NCBI RefSeq assembly: GCF_000019785.1
Contig: NC_010524.1
Span: forward strand, 186,001 to 250,000
DNA: 64,000 nucleotides
Reading direction: 5' to 3'
Origin: Leptothrix cholodnii SP-6
GTDB lineage: Bacteria > Pseudomonadota > Gammaproteobacteria > Burkholderiales > Burkholderiaceae_C
The notes under the pieces were generated by a model. That model had not been told where the DNA came from and ran no database searches. It saw only the letters and a list, made by a program, of their open reading frames with translations. A program made the position numbers and the translations under genes. Shown here piece by piece: positions 9,188 to 17,299 of this stretch. Position 1 is the stretch's first letter; every line of letters begins with the position of its first letter.

Positions 9188-9220
9188 AAAGGTGCCGAAC
9201 CCTGAGGGTCTGGCACCTTT
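9188..9220. terminator. Bidirectional rho-independent terminator between SDR gene and RRM gene
   Basis: A nine-base-pair inverted repeat, AAAGGTGCC (9188-9196) and GGCACCTTT (9212-9220), with a nested ACCC/GGGT stem in the loop. A-runs on the left and T-runs on the right let it act on both strands, fitting two convergent genes (SDR on plus, RRM protein on minus). Confidence 0.85.
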
Positions 9221-9271
9221 CTGGATCAAAGAGCGGCTTGCCAGGCAAGGCCGCCTTCAATCGGGTATCGC

Positions 9272-9745
9272 TCAGTAACCGCCGCCGCCGTAGCCGCCGC
9301 CACCACCGCTGCGACCACCGCCGCCACCGCTGCGGCCACCACCGCCGCCGCCGCCACCGCCGTAGGGGCTACGGAAGCCGCCACCACCGCCGCCGCCGGC
9401 ACCGCCACCACCACCGTAGCCGCCACCACCACTGCGACCACCGCCGCCGCCAGCACCGCCACCACCGTAGGGGCTGCGGAAACCGCCCGGCTTGTCTTCA
9501 CGAGGACGGGCCTCGTTGACGACGATGGCGCGGCCACCGATTGCCTGGCCGTTCAGGCCGTTGATCGCGGCTTGGGCTTCGGGATCCGAACCCATTTCGA
9601 CGAAACCGAAGCCTTTTGAGCGACCGGTTTCACGGTCCATCATGACCTTGGCCGAGTTGACCGCACCAAATTGCGAGAACGCCTCGTTCAGATCTTCGTC
9701 ACGAACGCTGTAGGCAAGGTTGCCCACGTAAAGCTTGTTGCCCAT
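9272..9745 (-). CDS. RRM RNA-binding protein with glycine-rich tail
   Basis: A 157-residue RNA-binding protein. The first ~80 residues form one RRM domain with both RNP motifs visible: LYVGNLAY (RNP2) and KGFGFVEM (RNP1). The remaining ~70 residues are almost entirely glycine with repeated RSGGGG, YGGGG and FRSPYGGGG blocks, like cold-inducible glycine-rich RNA-binding proteins of cyanobacteria, plants and Burkholderiales. Start ATG 9745 (MGNKLYVGNL); upstream in-frame codons are not conserved-looking. The tail gives a long GCC/ACC-rich low-complexity tract on the plus strand. A likely role is RNA chaperoning under cold or stress, but that is family knowledge only. Confidence 0.9.
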   Translation of the reverse strand: MGNKLYVGNLAYSVRDEDLNEAFSQFGAVNSAKVMMDRETGRSKGFGFVEMGSDPEAQAAINGLNGQAIGGRAIVVNEARPREDKPGGFRSPYGGGGAGGGGGRSGGGGYGGGGGAGGGGGGGFRSPYGGGGGGGGGRSGGGGGRSGGGGGYGGGGY

Positions 9746-9768
9746 TGGAGAGCGCCTTTCAAGAAACA

Positions 9769-9782
9769 AGTACCGAGGTACT
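9769..9782. promoter_or_regulatory. Perfect palindrome in the leader of the RRM gene
   Basis: AGTACC-GA-GGTACT is a perfect six-plus-six inverted repeat 24 bases upstream of the RRM gene start. It could be a small hairpin in the 5' untranslated region or a protein-binding site. No T-tract follows, so it is not a terminator. Confidence 0.4.
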
Positions 9783-10033
9783 GGAGAACCAAGTGGCGGA
9801 GCTACAGCCAGCACTCATTCCAAGGAACAGAGAAGGCGCACGCATCCAGACACGAGCGACCATTATGCGTGACAGTCAAGCCCTGTGTGCTCGTCCGGAT
9901 CGCGAAGTGTTGTAAGTGCGCCTGACAAAAAGGCCCGTTTCCTCGTGGTGCACGCGCATTTGCGGGCTTCCCCGGGGGCGATCTGGGGAAATCTGCGGCG
10001 GATGCGGCCTGCACTGCAGCCAGAATCGGCGCG

Positions 10034-10675
10034 ATGGACCTGCTCAAACCGTTGATCGCCTTGCTTGCCATCGTCAACCCGATCGGCGTGGTGCCGTTTT
10101 TCATCCACTTCACGCGTCATCTGGACGATCGGCAGCGTCGCCACACGATCCGCGTGTCGAGCTTCACGGCGTTTGTCGTGATCTCGGTCAGCGCCCTGGC
10201 CGGCCTGCAGGTGATCGAATTCTTCGGGATCTCGCTCGCCTCCTTCCAGGTCGGTGGTGGCACCCTGCTGCTGATCAGCGCGCTGCAGATGCTCAACGCC
10301 CAGCCGGCCGAGACGCGCAAGGAGGACGTCAGCGAGGGTGAACAGAAAGCCGATGCCGGAGCCAGCATCGCCGTGGTGCCGCTGACCATTCCGCTGCTGA
10401 CCGGCCCGGCGACCATCTCGACGATGGTCATCTACGCCGACCACGCTCGCCACTGGTGGCAGCTTGCCGCCCTGGTCGGCTACGGGGTGGTGGTCGGGCT
10501 GGCGACCTTCATCGCCTTTTCGGCTGCAGGGCGCATCGCGCGCCTGCTCGGACAGACCGGCATCAACGTGATGACGCGCCTGATGGGGCTGATCTTGGCC
10601 GCCCTGGCGGTGGAAATCATGGCCGAAGGGCTGACCAAGCTGTTTCCGGTGCTGGCCTCGCACCTGGCTCGCTGA
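10034..10675 (+). CDS. MarC family integral membrane protein
   Basis: A 213-residue polytopic protein of the MarC/UPF0056 family. The opening MDLLKPLIALLAIVNPIGVVPFFI is characteristic, and about six hydrophobic segments are visible, including VVPLTIPLLTGPATISTMVIY, the family's conserved Pro-Leu-Thr-x-Pro-Leu-Leu-x-Gly-Pro-Ala motif. Despite the name the family has no proven role in antibiotic resistance, and the transported substrate is unknown. It precedes the GMC oxidoreductase by 70 bases on the same strand. Confidence 0.9.
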   Translation: MDLLKPLIALLAIVNPIGVVPFFIHFTRHLDDRQRRHTIRVSSFTAFVVISVSALAGLQVIEFFGISLASFQVGGGTLLLISALQMLNAQPAETRKEDVSEGEQKADAGASIAVVPLTIPLLTGPATISTMVIYADHARHWWQLAALVGYGVVVGLATFIAFSAAGRIARLLGQTGINVMTRLMGLILAALAVEIMAEGLTKLFPVLASHLAR

Positions 10676-10745
10676 ACGTCGCGCTGCGACGGCTTGCCGC
10701 CGCAGCCTCGTCACGCTGGCCCATTTTCCAGATCCGACTTCTCTC

Positions 10746-12404
10746 ATGCCCACCTTCGACTACATCATCATCGGTGCCGGAACCGCCGGCTGCCTGCTCG
10801 CCAATCGCCTGAGTGCCGATCCGCATCGGCGCGTGCTGCTGCTGGAGGCCGGCGGACGCGACGACTACCACTGGATCCACGTCCCCGTGGGCTACCTTCA
10901 CTGCATCGGCAACCCGCGCACCGACTGGCTCTACCAGACCGAGGCCGATCCCGGCCTGAATGGCCGCTCCTTGCGCTATCCGCGCGGCAAGGTGCTGGGC
11001 GGCAGTTCGAGCATCAACGGCATGATCTACATGCGCGGCCAGTCGCGCGACTACGACCGCTGGGCTCAGGAGACGGGCGATGCCGGTTGGGGCTGGCAGG
11101 ACTGCCTGCCCTACTTCAAGCGGCATGAAGACCACTGGCGATTCGATGCCAAACAGGCCGAACCCGTGAGCGCCGAGTTCGCAGCCGCGCATGGCGGTGG
11201 CGGCGAGTGGCGGATCGAACGCCAGCGGCTGCGCTGGGACATCCTCGACGCCTTTTCGCAGGCCGCCCAGCAGGCCGGCATCCCCGCGACCGACGACTTC
11301 AACCGCGGCGACAACGAGGGCGTCGGCTACTTCGAGGTCAATCAGCGCAAGGGGTTGCGCTGGAACACCGCCAAGGCCTTTCTGCGCCCGACCTGCTATG
11401 GCCGCCCCAACTTCGAGATGTGGACCGGCGTGCAGGTCAGCCGCCTGCTGCTGGAACCGATGCCCGACGGTCGTCAGCGCTGTGCGGGGGTCGAGGTCGT
11501 GACCCCGCACGGCATCGAGACGGTGCGGGCCAGCGGCGAGGTGCTGCTCAGCGCCGGCAGCATCGGCAGCGTGCAGGTGCTGCAACTCTCCGGCATCGGG
11601 CCGGGCGAGCTGCTGCAGGACAAGGGTGTCACGGTGCAGCACCACCTGCCGGGTGTCGGCGAGAACCTGCAGGATCATCTGCAGATCCGTTCGGTCTATC
11701 AGGTCAGCGGCACCCGCACGCTCAACACGATGGTCGACAGCTGGTGGGGCAAGGCGCGCATCGGGCTGGAATACCTGTTGCATCGCAGCGGCCCGATGAG
11801 CATGGCGCCCTCACAGCTCGGCGCGTTCACGCGTTCGGTGGCCGGCCTGCCGCACCCGAACATCGAGTACCACGTGCAACCGCTGTCGCTCGATGCCTTC
11901 GGTCAGCCCCTGCACCGCTTCAATGCCTTCACGGCCAGCGTCTGCAACCTCAACCCGACCTCGCGCGGGCACGTGCGCATCCGCTCGCCACGTCACGAAG
12001 ACGCGCCGGCGATCCTTGCCAATTACCTGTCCACGGCGGCCGATCGACAGGTGGCGGCCGAGTCGCTGCGCCTGACGCGGCACATCGTCGCCCAGCCGGC
12101 ACTCGCGAAGTTCAAGCCTGAAGAAATCAAGCCTGGCGTGCAGTTCCAGAGCGACGAGGACCTGGCCCGGCTCGCCGGTGACATCGCGACCACCATCTTT
12201 CACCCGATCGGCACCTGCCGGATGGGCCGCGATGACGATCCGATGTCGGTCGTCGACAGCCGGTTGCGGGTGCGTGGCGTGAGCGGCCTGCGCGTGGTGG
12301 ATGCCAGCGTGATGCCCAGCATCACCAGCGGCAACACCAACTCGCCGACCCTGATGATTGCCGAGCGCGCTGCCGAGTGGATCCGCGCAAGTGCGGTTGC
12401 GTGA
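10746..12404 (+). CDS. GMC family FAD-dependent oxidoreductase (choline/alcohol dehydrogenase-like)
   Basis: A 552-residue flavoprotein of the glucose-methanol-choline family. The ADP-binding motif YIIIGAGTAGCLLANRLS is at residues 5-22, the GMC signature regions are visible (GKVLGGSSSINGMIYMRGQ and SAGSIGSVQVLQLSGIG), and the catalytic C-terminal region contains HPIGTCRMG and GNTNSPTLMIAERAAEWI. Length and motifs resemble BetA-type choline dehydrogenases and long-chain alcohol dehydrogenases. No betaine aldehyde dehydrogenase or BetI regulator is adjacent, so I do not assign betA; a primary alcohol is the likely substrate class. Confidence 0.9.
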   Translation: MPTFDYIIIGAGTAGCLLANRLSADPHRRVLLLEAGGRDDYHWIHVPVGYLHCIGNPRTDWLYQTEADPGLNGRSLRYPRGKVLGGSSSINGMIYMRGQSRDYDRWAQETGDAGWGWQDCLPYFKRHEDHWRFDAKQAEPVSAEFAAAHGGGGEWRIERQRLRWDILDAFSQAAQQAGIPATDDFNRGDNEGVGYFEVNQRKGLRWNTAKAFLRPTCYGRPNFEMWTGVQVSRLLLEPMPDGRQRCAGVEVVTPHGIETVRASGEVLLSAGSIGSVQVLQLSGIGPGELLQDKGVTVQHHLPGVGENLQDHLQIRSVYQVSGTRTLNTMVDSWWGKARIGLEYLLHRSGPMSMAPSQLGAFTRSVAGLPHPNIEYHVQPLSLDAFGQPLHRFNAFTASVCNLNPTSRGHVRIRSPRHEDAPAILANYLSTAADRQVAAESLRLTRHIVAQPALAKFKPEEIKPGVQFQSDEDLARLAGDIATTIFHPIGTCRMGRDDDPMSVVDSRLRVRGVSGLRVVDASVMPSITSGNTNSPTLMIAERAAEWIRASAVA

Positions 12405-12465
12405 GGGCCCGCGGTGCCACTTCCAGCGCTTGCACCCATTCGGTGCGGGTAAGCCCTGATGTGTA

Positions 12466-12643
12466 GGGAGGCCGGTTCCCTATATATTTTTGCGACTCGC
12501 AACAGGTGCTCAAGCAGCATCTTGCCAGAGCGAGGTGCTGAGGAGACAGACTCACGCAAGGTTGGCAGGCGTTCGCAAATATCACTATCAGAGCGAGCCC
12601 GGCCAAGACAAATTCAGCGCCCCGAGCGCACAGGCGACAATTG
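12466..12643 (+). ncRNA. Candidate structured leader or small RNA upstream of TSUP gene
   Basis: This is part of a 289-base gap without a gene. Possible pairings by eye include a GGGA/TCCC hairpin (12466-12480), an outer stem TTTGCGA (12489-12495) with TCGCAAA (12573-12579), and inside it a stem CAGCATC (12515-12521) with GGTGCTG (12534-12540). It ends at a strong terminator whose T-tract stops only about 15 bases before the TSUP start. This fits either an independent small RNA or a leader controlling the TSUP gene by termination. I do not recognise 6S, 4.5S, RNase P RNA or a known riboswitch. A TATATA at 12481 could be a -10 box. Confidence 0.4.
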
Positions 12644-12679
12644 AAAGGCGCCGGTTCACACCGGCGCCTTTTCTTTTTT
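12644..12679 (+). terminator. Strong rho-independent terminator directly before the TSUP gene
   Basis: Stem AAAGGCGCCGG (12644-12654), loop TTCACA, stem CCGGCGCCTTT (12661-12671), then a T-rich run to 12679. It ends 14 bases before the ATG at 12694, which is unusually close for a terminator serving only the upstream GMC gene, whose stop lies 240 bases away. Confidence 0.85.
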
Positions 12680-12693
12680 GAAGCCTCATCCAC

Positions 12694-13455
12694 ATGGTCG
12701 ATCTGCTGCTGGTGACGCTGGCCTCCGGGCTGGCCGGATTTGTCGATGCGATCGTCGGCGGCGGCGGGCTGGTGCTGGTGCCGGCGCTGTTCACGGTGTT
12801 TCCCGGCGCGCCGCCGGCGACGCTGTTCGGCACCAACAAGGCGGCGTCCGTGTGGGGGACGGCCTGGGCGGCGCGGCTCTACGCGCGCCGTGTGCAGATG
12901 AACTGGAGCACCCTCGGGCCGGCCGCGCTGGCGGCCTTCCTCGGCGCGGCCGGTGGCGCCTGGCTGGTGATGCAGGTGCCGACCACCGGGCTGCGGCGTG
13001 CCTTGCCGTTCATCCTGCTTGCTGTCCTGCTCTACACGCTCGCACGCAAGGACCTGGGTCGTGTGCATGCGCCGACGCTGAGCCGTCACGCCGAGCGCTG
13101 GATCGGCGTTGCGATCGGCGCCGTGATCGGGTTCTACGACGGGTTTTTCGGGCCCGGCACCGGCAGTTTCTTTGTCTTCCTGATGGTGCGGTGGCTCGGC
13201 TACGACTTCCTGCATGCCTCGGCCGGCGCCAAGCTGCTCAACGTGGCGACCAACGTGGCCGCGCTGTGCCTGTTCGTCGGCACCGGGCATGTCATGTGGC
13301 TGGTGGCTGCCTGCATGGCCGCTGCCAATGTGCTGGGCAGCTACTTCGGCACGCGCATGGCACTGCGCCGTGGCGCGGGTTTCGTGCGCGGTGTCTTCAT
13401 CGTTGTGGTCTCGGTGCTGATCGTTCGCACCGGTTACGACGCCTGGCGCCTCTGA
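12694..13455 (+). CDS. TSUP (TauE/SafE) family transmembrane exporter
   Basis: A 253-residue membrane protein with about eight hydrophobic helices and the family hallmark glycine-rich segments GFVDAIVGGGGLVLVPAL and, in the second half, IGFYDGFFGPGTGSFFVFL, the duplicated motifs of TSUP (formerly DUF81) proteins. Characterised relatives move sulfite, sulfoacetate or other organosulfur anions; the substrate here is not indicated. The start follows a terminator hairpin by only 14 bases and has no strong Shine-Dalgarno sequence (GAAG is the best), which hints at leader-dependent expression. Confidence 0.9.
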   Translation: MVDLLLVTLASGLAGFVDAIVGGGGLVLVPALFTVFPGAPPATLFGTNKAASVWGTAWAARLYARRVQMNWSTLGPAALAAFLGAAGGAWLVMQVPTTGLRRALPFILLAVLLYTLARKDLGRVHAPTLSRHAERWIGVAIGAVIGFYDGFFGPGTGSFFVFLMVRWLGYDFLHASAGAKLLNVATNVAALCLFVGTGHVMWLVAACMAAANVLGSYFGTRMALRRGAGFVRGVFIVVVSVLIVRTGYDAWRL

Positions 13456-13582
13456 GGCCGCCGGATCGGTTCAGCACCGCTGATCGACACGCAACATGGC
13501 TGCTCTTTCGGCCTGCCGGGCTTCGGCGTATTCGCAGTCTGCATGTCGGGGGACTGCTGCGCATCCTGCGTGGTTCGGCGCC

Positions 13583-14359
13583 TCAGAAGCGGAAACGATC
13601 GCCCCGAGTCAGCGCCGTGATCGTCAGACCGATGCCGAGCGCGGCGATCTGCCCGGTCACCGCGGCCATCTCGCCGGGCTTGACATGGGTGATGGCCACC
13701 GATGTGTCCGCATCGAGCTGCGCCAGCTCTGCCGCCAGCATGCTGGGGGACAGGTGGCGACTGATTTCTGCCAGCGCGCGCTCGTCGTCGCTGAAGGCGG
13801 TCTCGATCACCAGCTGGGCGATCCGCCGTCCGCGCAGGGTCTGCCACAGGGCGGGATTGGGGCCCGTGTCGCCGGTGTAGATCCACCAGCCCGAGGTGGT
13901 CGCGACTCCGAAGCCACAAGCCGGCACGGTGTGGGAGGCCGGCAGCACCTCGATCGGCAGGTTGCACAGGCTCAGGCGTTGACCGACCTCGAGCGTGACG
14001 AGTTCGATGATCGGTCGCTCGGGCGTCGGCAGGCGCGTGAAGTCGGGCCAGATCACGTTGTTGAAGATGTGCCTGCGCAGCGCATCGATGGTGGCGGGCA
14101 GTGCGTGAACCTGGATCGGCTTGTAGTCTTCGCGAGCGAGCCGGCGCTGCATCACGCTGTCTGCCAGCAAGGGGATGCCGAGCACGTGGTCGAGATGCGA
14201 ATGCGAGATCAGGATGTGGTCGATCTGTGCCAGTTCGTCCAGCGCGAGGTCCCCCACGCCGGTGCCTGCGTCGATCAGGACGCGGTCGTTCAACAGGAAA
14301 GAAGTGGTTCGGCAGTCCAGGGCGATGGAGCCCGAGCAGCCGAGAACGCGCAGGTTCAT
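13583..14359 (-). CDS. Metallo-beta-lactamase-fold hydrolase, class II cyclic-nucleotide phosphodiesterase-like
   Basis: A 258-residue MBL-fold protein. The metal-binding motif ISHSHLDHVLG lies at about residues 52-61, with further ligands in LPASHTVPACGFG, YTGDTGPN and the terminal THVKPGE. Domain order and length resemble the class II 3',5'-cyclic nucleotide phosphodiesterase (PDE1) type seen in Burkholderiales, though other MBL hydrolases cannot be excluded. Start ATG 14359 (MNLRVLGCSGS); an upstream in-frame ATG at 14419 would add 20 residues of non-conserved character. It lies downstream of the FHA/phosphatase/kinase genes on the same strand but is separated by 282 bases. Confidence 0.8.
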   Translation of the reverse strand: MNLRVLGCSGSIALDCRTTSFLLNDRVLIDAGTGVGDLALDELAQIDHILISHSHLDHVLGIPLLADSVMQRRLAREDYKPIQVHALPATIDALRRHIFNNVIWPDFTRLPTPERPIIELVTLEVGQRLSLCNLPIEVLPASHTVPACGFGVATTSGWWIYTGDTGPNPALWQTLRGRRIAQLVIETAFSDDERALAEISRHLSPSMLAAELAQLDADTSVAITHVKPGEMAAVTGQIAALGIGLTITALTRGDRFRF

Positions 14360-14641
14360 CGGAGTTCCAGATCTGTCCTCGCTGCAGGATGCGTGGCGAG
14401 GCGGCGAGAGTGTTCGCATGACCCGGTTGGTTTCTTCGTGGCCCTTGCCGCGAAGGCATCACCGCCGCAGTCCGGCGAAAGGTTGTGATGCTGCCTGCCG
14501 GGGGAGCCCAGTGCAAGTGCACCCCTGAGCACTAACGCACTGGTCTTTGCCATCGCCGACACGCACCCGGGGCAGCCGTGAACAAGGGCACGCGTCACCG
14601 GCGGGCTGATGCAGGACGCATCTGCAAGCCAGGAACCCGGG

Positions 14642-15328
14642 TCAGGGCTGGACGAACTGCATTTGTGTCCCGGCCAGCTCGATCACGTCGCCGTCCTTGA
14701 GGTGCACCGGGTCGCCGTGCACGGCGGCGCCATTCACGGTCGGCCGATTGACGCCTTCGACGTGTGCGAACACGTAGCCTCCGGGGCGCTTGGTGATCGA
14801 TGCAACTTGAACCCCCGGCTTGCCAACGGTCGTCACGACCTTGGTCAGTGCGACTTCGCGACCCGCCGCGGCACCCGACAGCACGCGGATCGACGCCTGG
14901 GTGACCGTCGAGATCCCGAGGCTGCCGAAGTTGGACGGTGGCGGCAGATGGCCCGGCATCGTGGGCGGTGTCGGCCGAGCCGACAGGCCCGGAGGCATCT
15001 GCCCGGGCTTGAGGATCATGGTCTTTTCGTAGTCGGCGCTGTCCTCGACCAGATACTTGATCTTGTACTTGCCGATCTCGACCGTGTCGTTGTGCTGCAG
15101 CAGCTGCTTCTTGACGGCGCGACCGTTGATGTACGTGCCGTTGGTGCTGTTCTGGTCTTCGATGTAGACATCCTGCCCGACCATCTGCAGCACGGCGTGT
15201 TCGCCGCTCACTGCCAGGTTGTCGATCACGATGTCGTTATAGGGCCGTCGACCGAGCGTCGTCTTGTCCTTTGTGAGCTGGACTTCCTTGATGACAACTC
15301 CGTCTAGGGAGACGACGAGCTTAGGCAT
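14642..15328 (-). CDS. FHA domain protein
   Basis: A 228-residue protein with an N-terminal forkhead-associated domain that binds phosphothreonine peptides: TLGRRPYNDIVIDN, the SGEHA motif and NSTNGTYINGRAV are all visible (residues ~23-75). After a Pro-rich linker (~residues 110-135) a second, degenerate FHA-like domain follows (EVALTKVVTTVGKPGVQVASI, then FAHVEGVNRPTVNGAAV). It is 48 bases downstream of a PP2C phosphatase gene and in the same direction as the Ser/Thr kinase, so it is probably a phospho-reader of that kinase. Confidence 0.92.
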   Translation of the reverse strand: MPKLVVSLDGVVIKEVQLTKDKTTLGRRPYNDIVIDNLAVSGEHAVLQMVGQDVYIEDQNSTNGTYINGRAVKKQLLQHNDTVEIGKYKIKYLVEDSADYEKTMILKPGQMPPGLSARPTPPTMPGHLPPPSNFGSLGISTVTQASIRVLSGAAAGREVALTKVVTTVGKPGVQVASITKRPGGYVFAHVEGVNRPTVNGAAVHGDPVHLKDGDVIELAGTQMQFVQP

Positions 15329-15376
15329 GCGTGACCTCTGTGCTTGGGGGTCTGTCTTGTCCCGGTTCCGGAGCCC

Positions 15377-16183
15377 TCAACGCCGGAAAGGCCACCAGGT
15401 GCGTCCTGCCGACGCTTCAGCGCGCACGGCCACCAGTATTACGGCAATGTTATCGCGTCCGCCGGCCTCATTGGCTGCCTCAACAAGCGCATGTGCGGCA
15501 TCCGCCACCTGGTTGTGGCTCATCAACACCTCGGCGATGCTTTCGTCGTCGAGCATGTCGGACAGACCGTCGGAGCACATCAGGATCCAGTCGTCGGGCG
15601 AGACGCTGTGCTGATGCGTTTCGAGCAGCACGATGTCTTCCACGCCCACCGCGCGGGTGACCAGGTTCTTGTTGAGGCTCATGGCCGCCTGCTCCGGCGA
15701 GATCAGGCCTGCATCGATCTGTTCCTGCAGCAGCGAGTGGTCCCGTGTCAGCTGTACCAGTCGACCTTCGCGCCAGCGGTAGGCCCGCGAGTCGCCGATG
15801 TGACCCAGCAGCAGCCGGGCCCCTCGGAACACGGCGACGACCAGCGTCGTGCCCATGCCGGCGTACTGCGGGTTGGAGTTGGCGGCGTTGAAGATCGCCC
15901 GGTTGGCGTTGTCGACGCAGACGTCCATCGCACGGCGCGCATCCTGATCGGTGACCTCTTCGGAGGCTTCGGTCAGCCAGCGACCGAGTTCCGAGCGGAT
16001 GAACGCGGTCGCCATGCCGCTGGCGACTTCGCCGGCGTTGTAGCCGCCCATGCCATCGGCCAGCACGGCCAGCGCGGCCGCATCATCGATGGCTACCGAG
16101 TCTTCGTTGTTCGCGCGGGCGCGGCCGCGATCCGTCACGGAATAGAACTCGAAGCTCACGGGCGAGGTGCTTGAACGGTCCAT
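15377..16183 (-). CDS. PP2C-family Ser/Thr protein phosphatase
   Basis: A 268-residue, metal-dependent protein phosphatase of the bacterial PP2C (Stp1/PrpC-like) type. Motifs in order: DRGRARANNEDS near the N-terminus, VLADGMGGYNAGEVAS, GMGTTLVVAVF, GHIGDSRAYRW, VLMCSDGLSDML-type segment, and GGRDNIAVILV at the end, so the catalytic metal ligands appear intact. Start: GTG at 16189 overlaps the kinase stop codon (GTGA), and ATG 16183 follows two codons later; either start implies translational coupling to the kinase. It presumably reverses phosphorylation made by the neighbouring kinase. Confidence 0.93.
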   Translation of the reverse strand: MDRSSTSPVSFEFYSVTDRGRARANNEDSVAIDDAAALAVLADGMGGYNAGEVASGMATAFIRSELGRWLTEASEEVTDQDARRAMDVCVDNANRAIFNAANSNPQYAGMGTTLVVAVFRGARLLLGHIGDSRAYRWREGRLVQLTRDHSLLQEQIDAGLISPEQAAMSLNKNLVTRAVGVEDIVLLETHQHSVSPDDWILMCSDGLSDMLDDESIAEVLMSHNQVADAAHALVEAANEAGGRDNIAVILVAVRAEASAGRTWWPFRR

Positions 16184-16185
16184 GG

Positions 16186-17247
16186 TCACGGGCGGGATTG
16201 TGCCCGCATCGCTGCAGCGTGAGAAACGTCCGGGTCCGCGGCTGGCGCGACTTCCTGCACCGATGCCGCATCTTGCGGCGCGGGATCGACAGCCGCCGCC
16301 GTGGCAGGCGCTGCGTCCGACAGCATCGGCTGATCGCTCGAGGCGTCGGTGCGGCGCTGCAGCATCGATGCGATCAGGCGCAGATCGGCGGCCACGTCCA
16401 GGCCGTCGCGGTAGCGCAGCTCCGGGCGTTTCTCGAGCAGGATGCTGACGAGGTTGGCCAGTTCCTCTGGCAAGCCCGGGCGCAGCTGCCGTGCGTCGGG
16501 CGCGTTGGTGTGGGCGATGGCATGGATCAACGAGGCCATCGACGTGCCGACGATCGGCAGGCGAGACGTCAACAGCTGGAACAGCAGCACGCCCAGCGAA
16601 TACAGATCGCTGCGGCCGTCGACATTGCGTCCGGCCAGCTGCTCCGGCGACATGTATGACGGCGAGCCGAGCACCAGCCCCGTGCGCGTGCGGCTGGCGT
16701 CGTGAAGGCGGGCGATGCCGAAATCCATCACTTTGACCTGATTGCGCGGGCCGTCGATCATCACGTTGGCGGGCTTGATGTCGCGGTGGACAACTCCGTG
16801 CGCGTGCGCGTGCGCGAGCGCCGAGGCCACACGGGCGCCGATCGCCACCACGGTCGAGACCGGCATCAGGGTCTGCGCCTGCGTGTGGTTGGACAGGTCT
16901 TTGCCGTGCAGGCGCTCCATCACGATGTAGGCCAGTCCGTCGGTCTCGCCGGAGTCGATCACGCGCACGATGTCCGGATGGCGCAGCCGGCCGGCGGCCT
17001 GTATCTCGCGCTGGAAGCGGGCGTAGGCCTCGCGCAGCGCGAAGCCGCTGAACTCGCGGGCGAGCGCCAGCGTCTTGATGGCGACTTCCTGGCCGGTTTC
17101 GATCTCGTGTGCCAGGTGGACCCGGCCCATCGTGCCGCGGCCCAGTTCTCGTCCGAGCCGATAAGGCCCCAGGCGGGGCCCTTCTGGTTCACCGGACGGT
17201 GATGGCGCAGACGCCGATTCGGGCCGATCGGCCGGGGTGCTGTTCAT
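16186..17247 (-). CDS. Hanks-type Ser/Thr protein kinase
   Basis: A 353-residue eukaryotic-like protein kinase. The glycine loop GRGTMG (residues 36-41), the ATP-binding lysine in AIK (58), the catalytic HRDIKPAN (154-161) and DFG (175-177) are all visible, followed by SPSYMSPEQLAG and SDLYSLGVLLFQLLT. After the kinase fold there is an Ala/Pro-rich tail of about 65 residues and no transmembrane segment or PASTA repeats, so it should be cytosolic. ATG 17247 (MNSTPADRPES) is chosen; upstream in-frame ATGs exist at 17268 and 17493 but the latter overlaps terC. It is the first gene of the kinase-phosphatase-FHA set. Confidence 0.92.
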   Translation of the reverse strand: MNSTPADRPESASAPSPSGEPEGPRLGPYRLGRELGRGTMGRVHLAHEIETGQEVAIKTLALAREFSGFALREAYARFQREIQAAGRLRHPDIVRVIDSGETDGLAYIVMERLHGKDLSNHTQAQTLMPVSTVVAIGARVASALAHAHAHGVVHRDIKPANVMIDGPRNQVKVMDFGIARLHDASRTRTGLVLGSPSYMSPEQLAGRNVDGRSDLYSLGVLLFQLLTSRLPIVGTSMASLIHAIAHTNAPDARQLRPGLPEELANLVSILLEKRPELRYRDGLDVAADLRLIASMLQRRTDASSDQPMLSDAAPATAAAVDPAPQDAASVQEVAPAADPDVSHAAAMRAQSRP

Positions 17248-17299
17248 GGCTGACGGGTTTCCAGCCATGCATCCGATGGGCCGCAGCGGCGCGCCAGCT

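Noticed and set aside
9238..9519. Plus-strand His/Arg-rich open frame opposite the glycine tail
   Set aside because: It is the complement of GGN glycine codons and has no independent support.
10746..12404. Naming the GMC oxidoreductase betA
   Set aside because: No betB, betI or choline transporter is adjacent, and motifs fit other alcohol-oxidising GMC enzymes equally well.
12405..12680. 6S RNA, 4.5S RNA or RNase P RNA before the TSUP gene
   Set aside because: The hallmark conserved segments of these RNAs were not found; only an unclassified structured candidate is kept.
14356..14598. 80-codon minus-strand open frame between the MBL and FHA genes
   Set aside because: No recognisable domain or ribosome binding site, and composition resembles non-coding high-GC frames.
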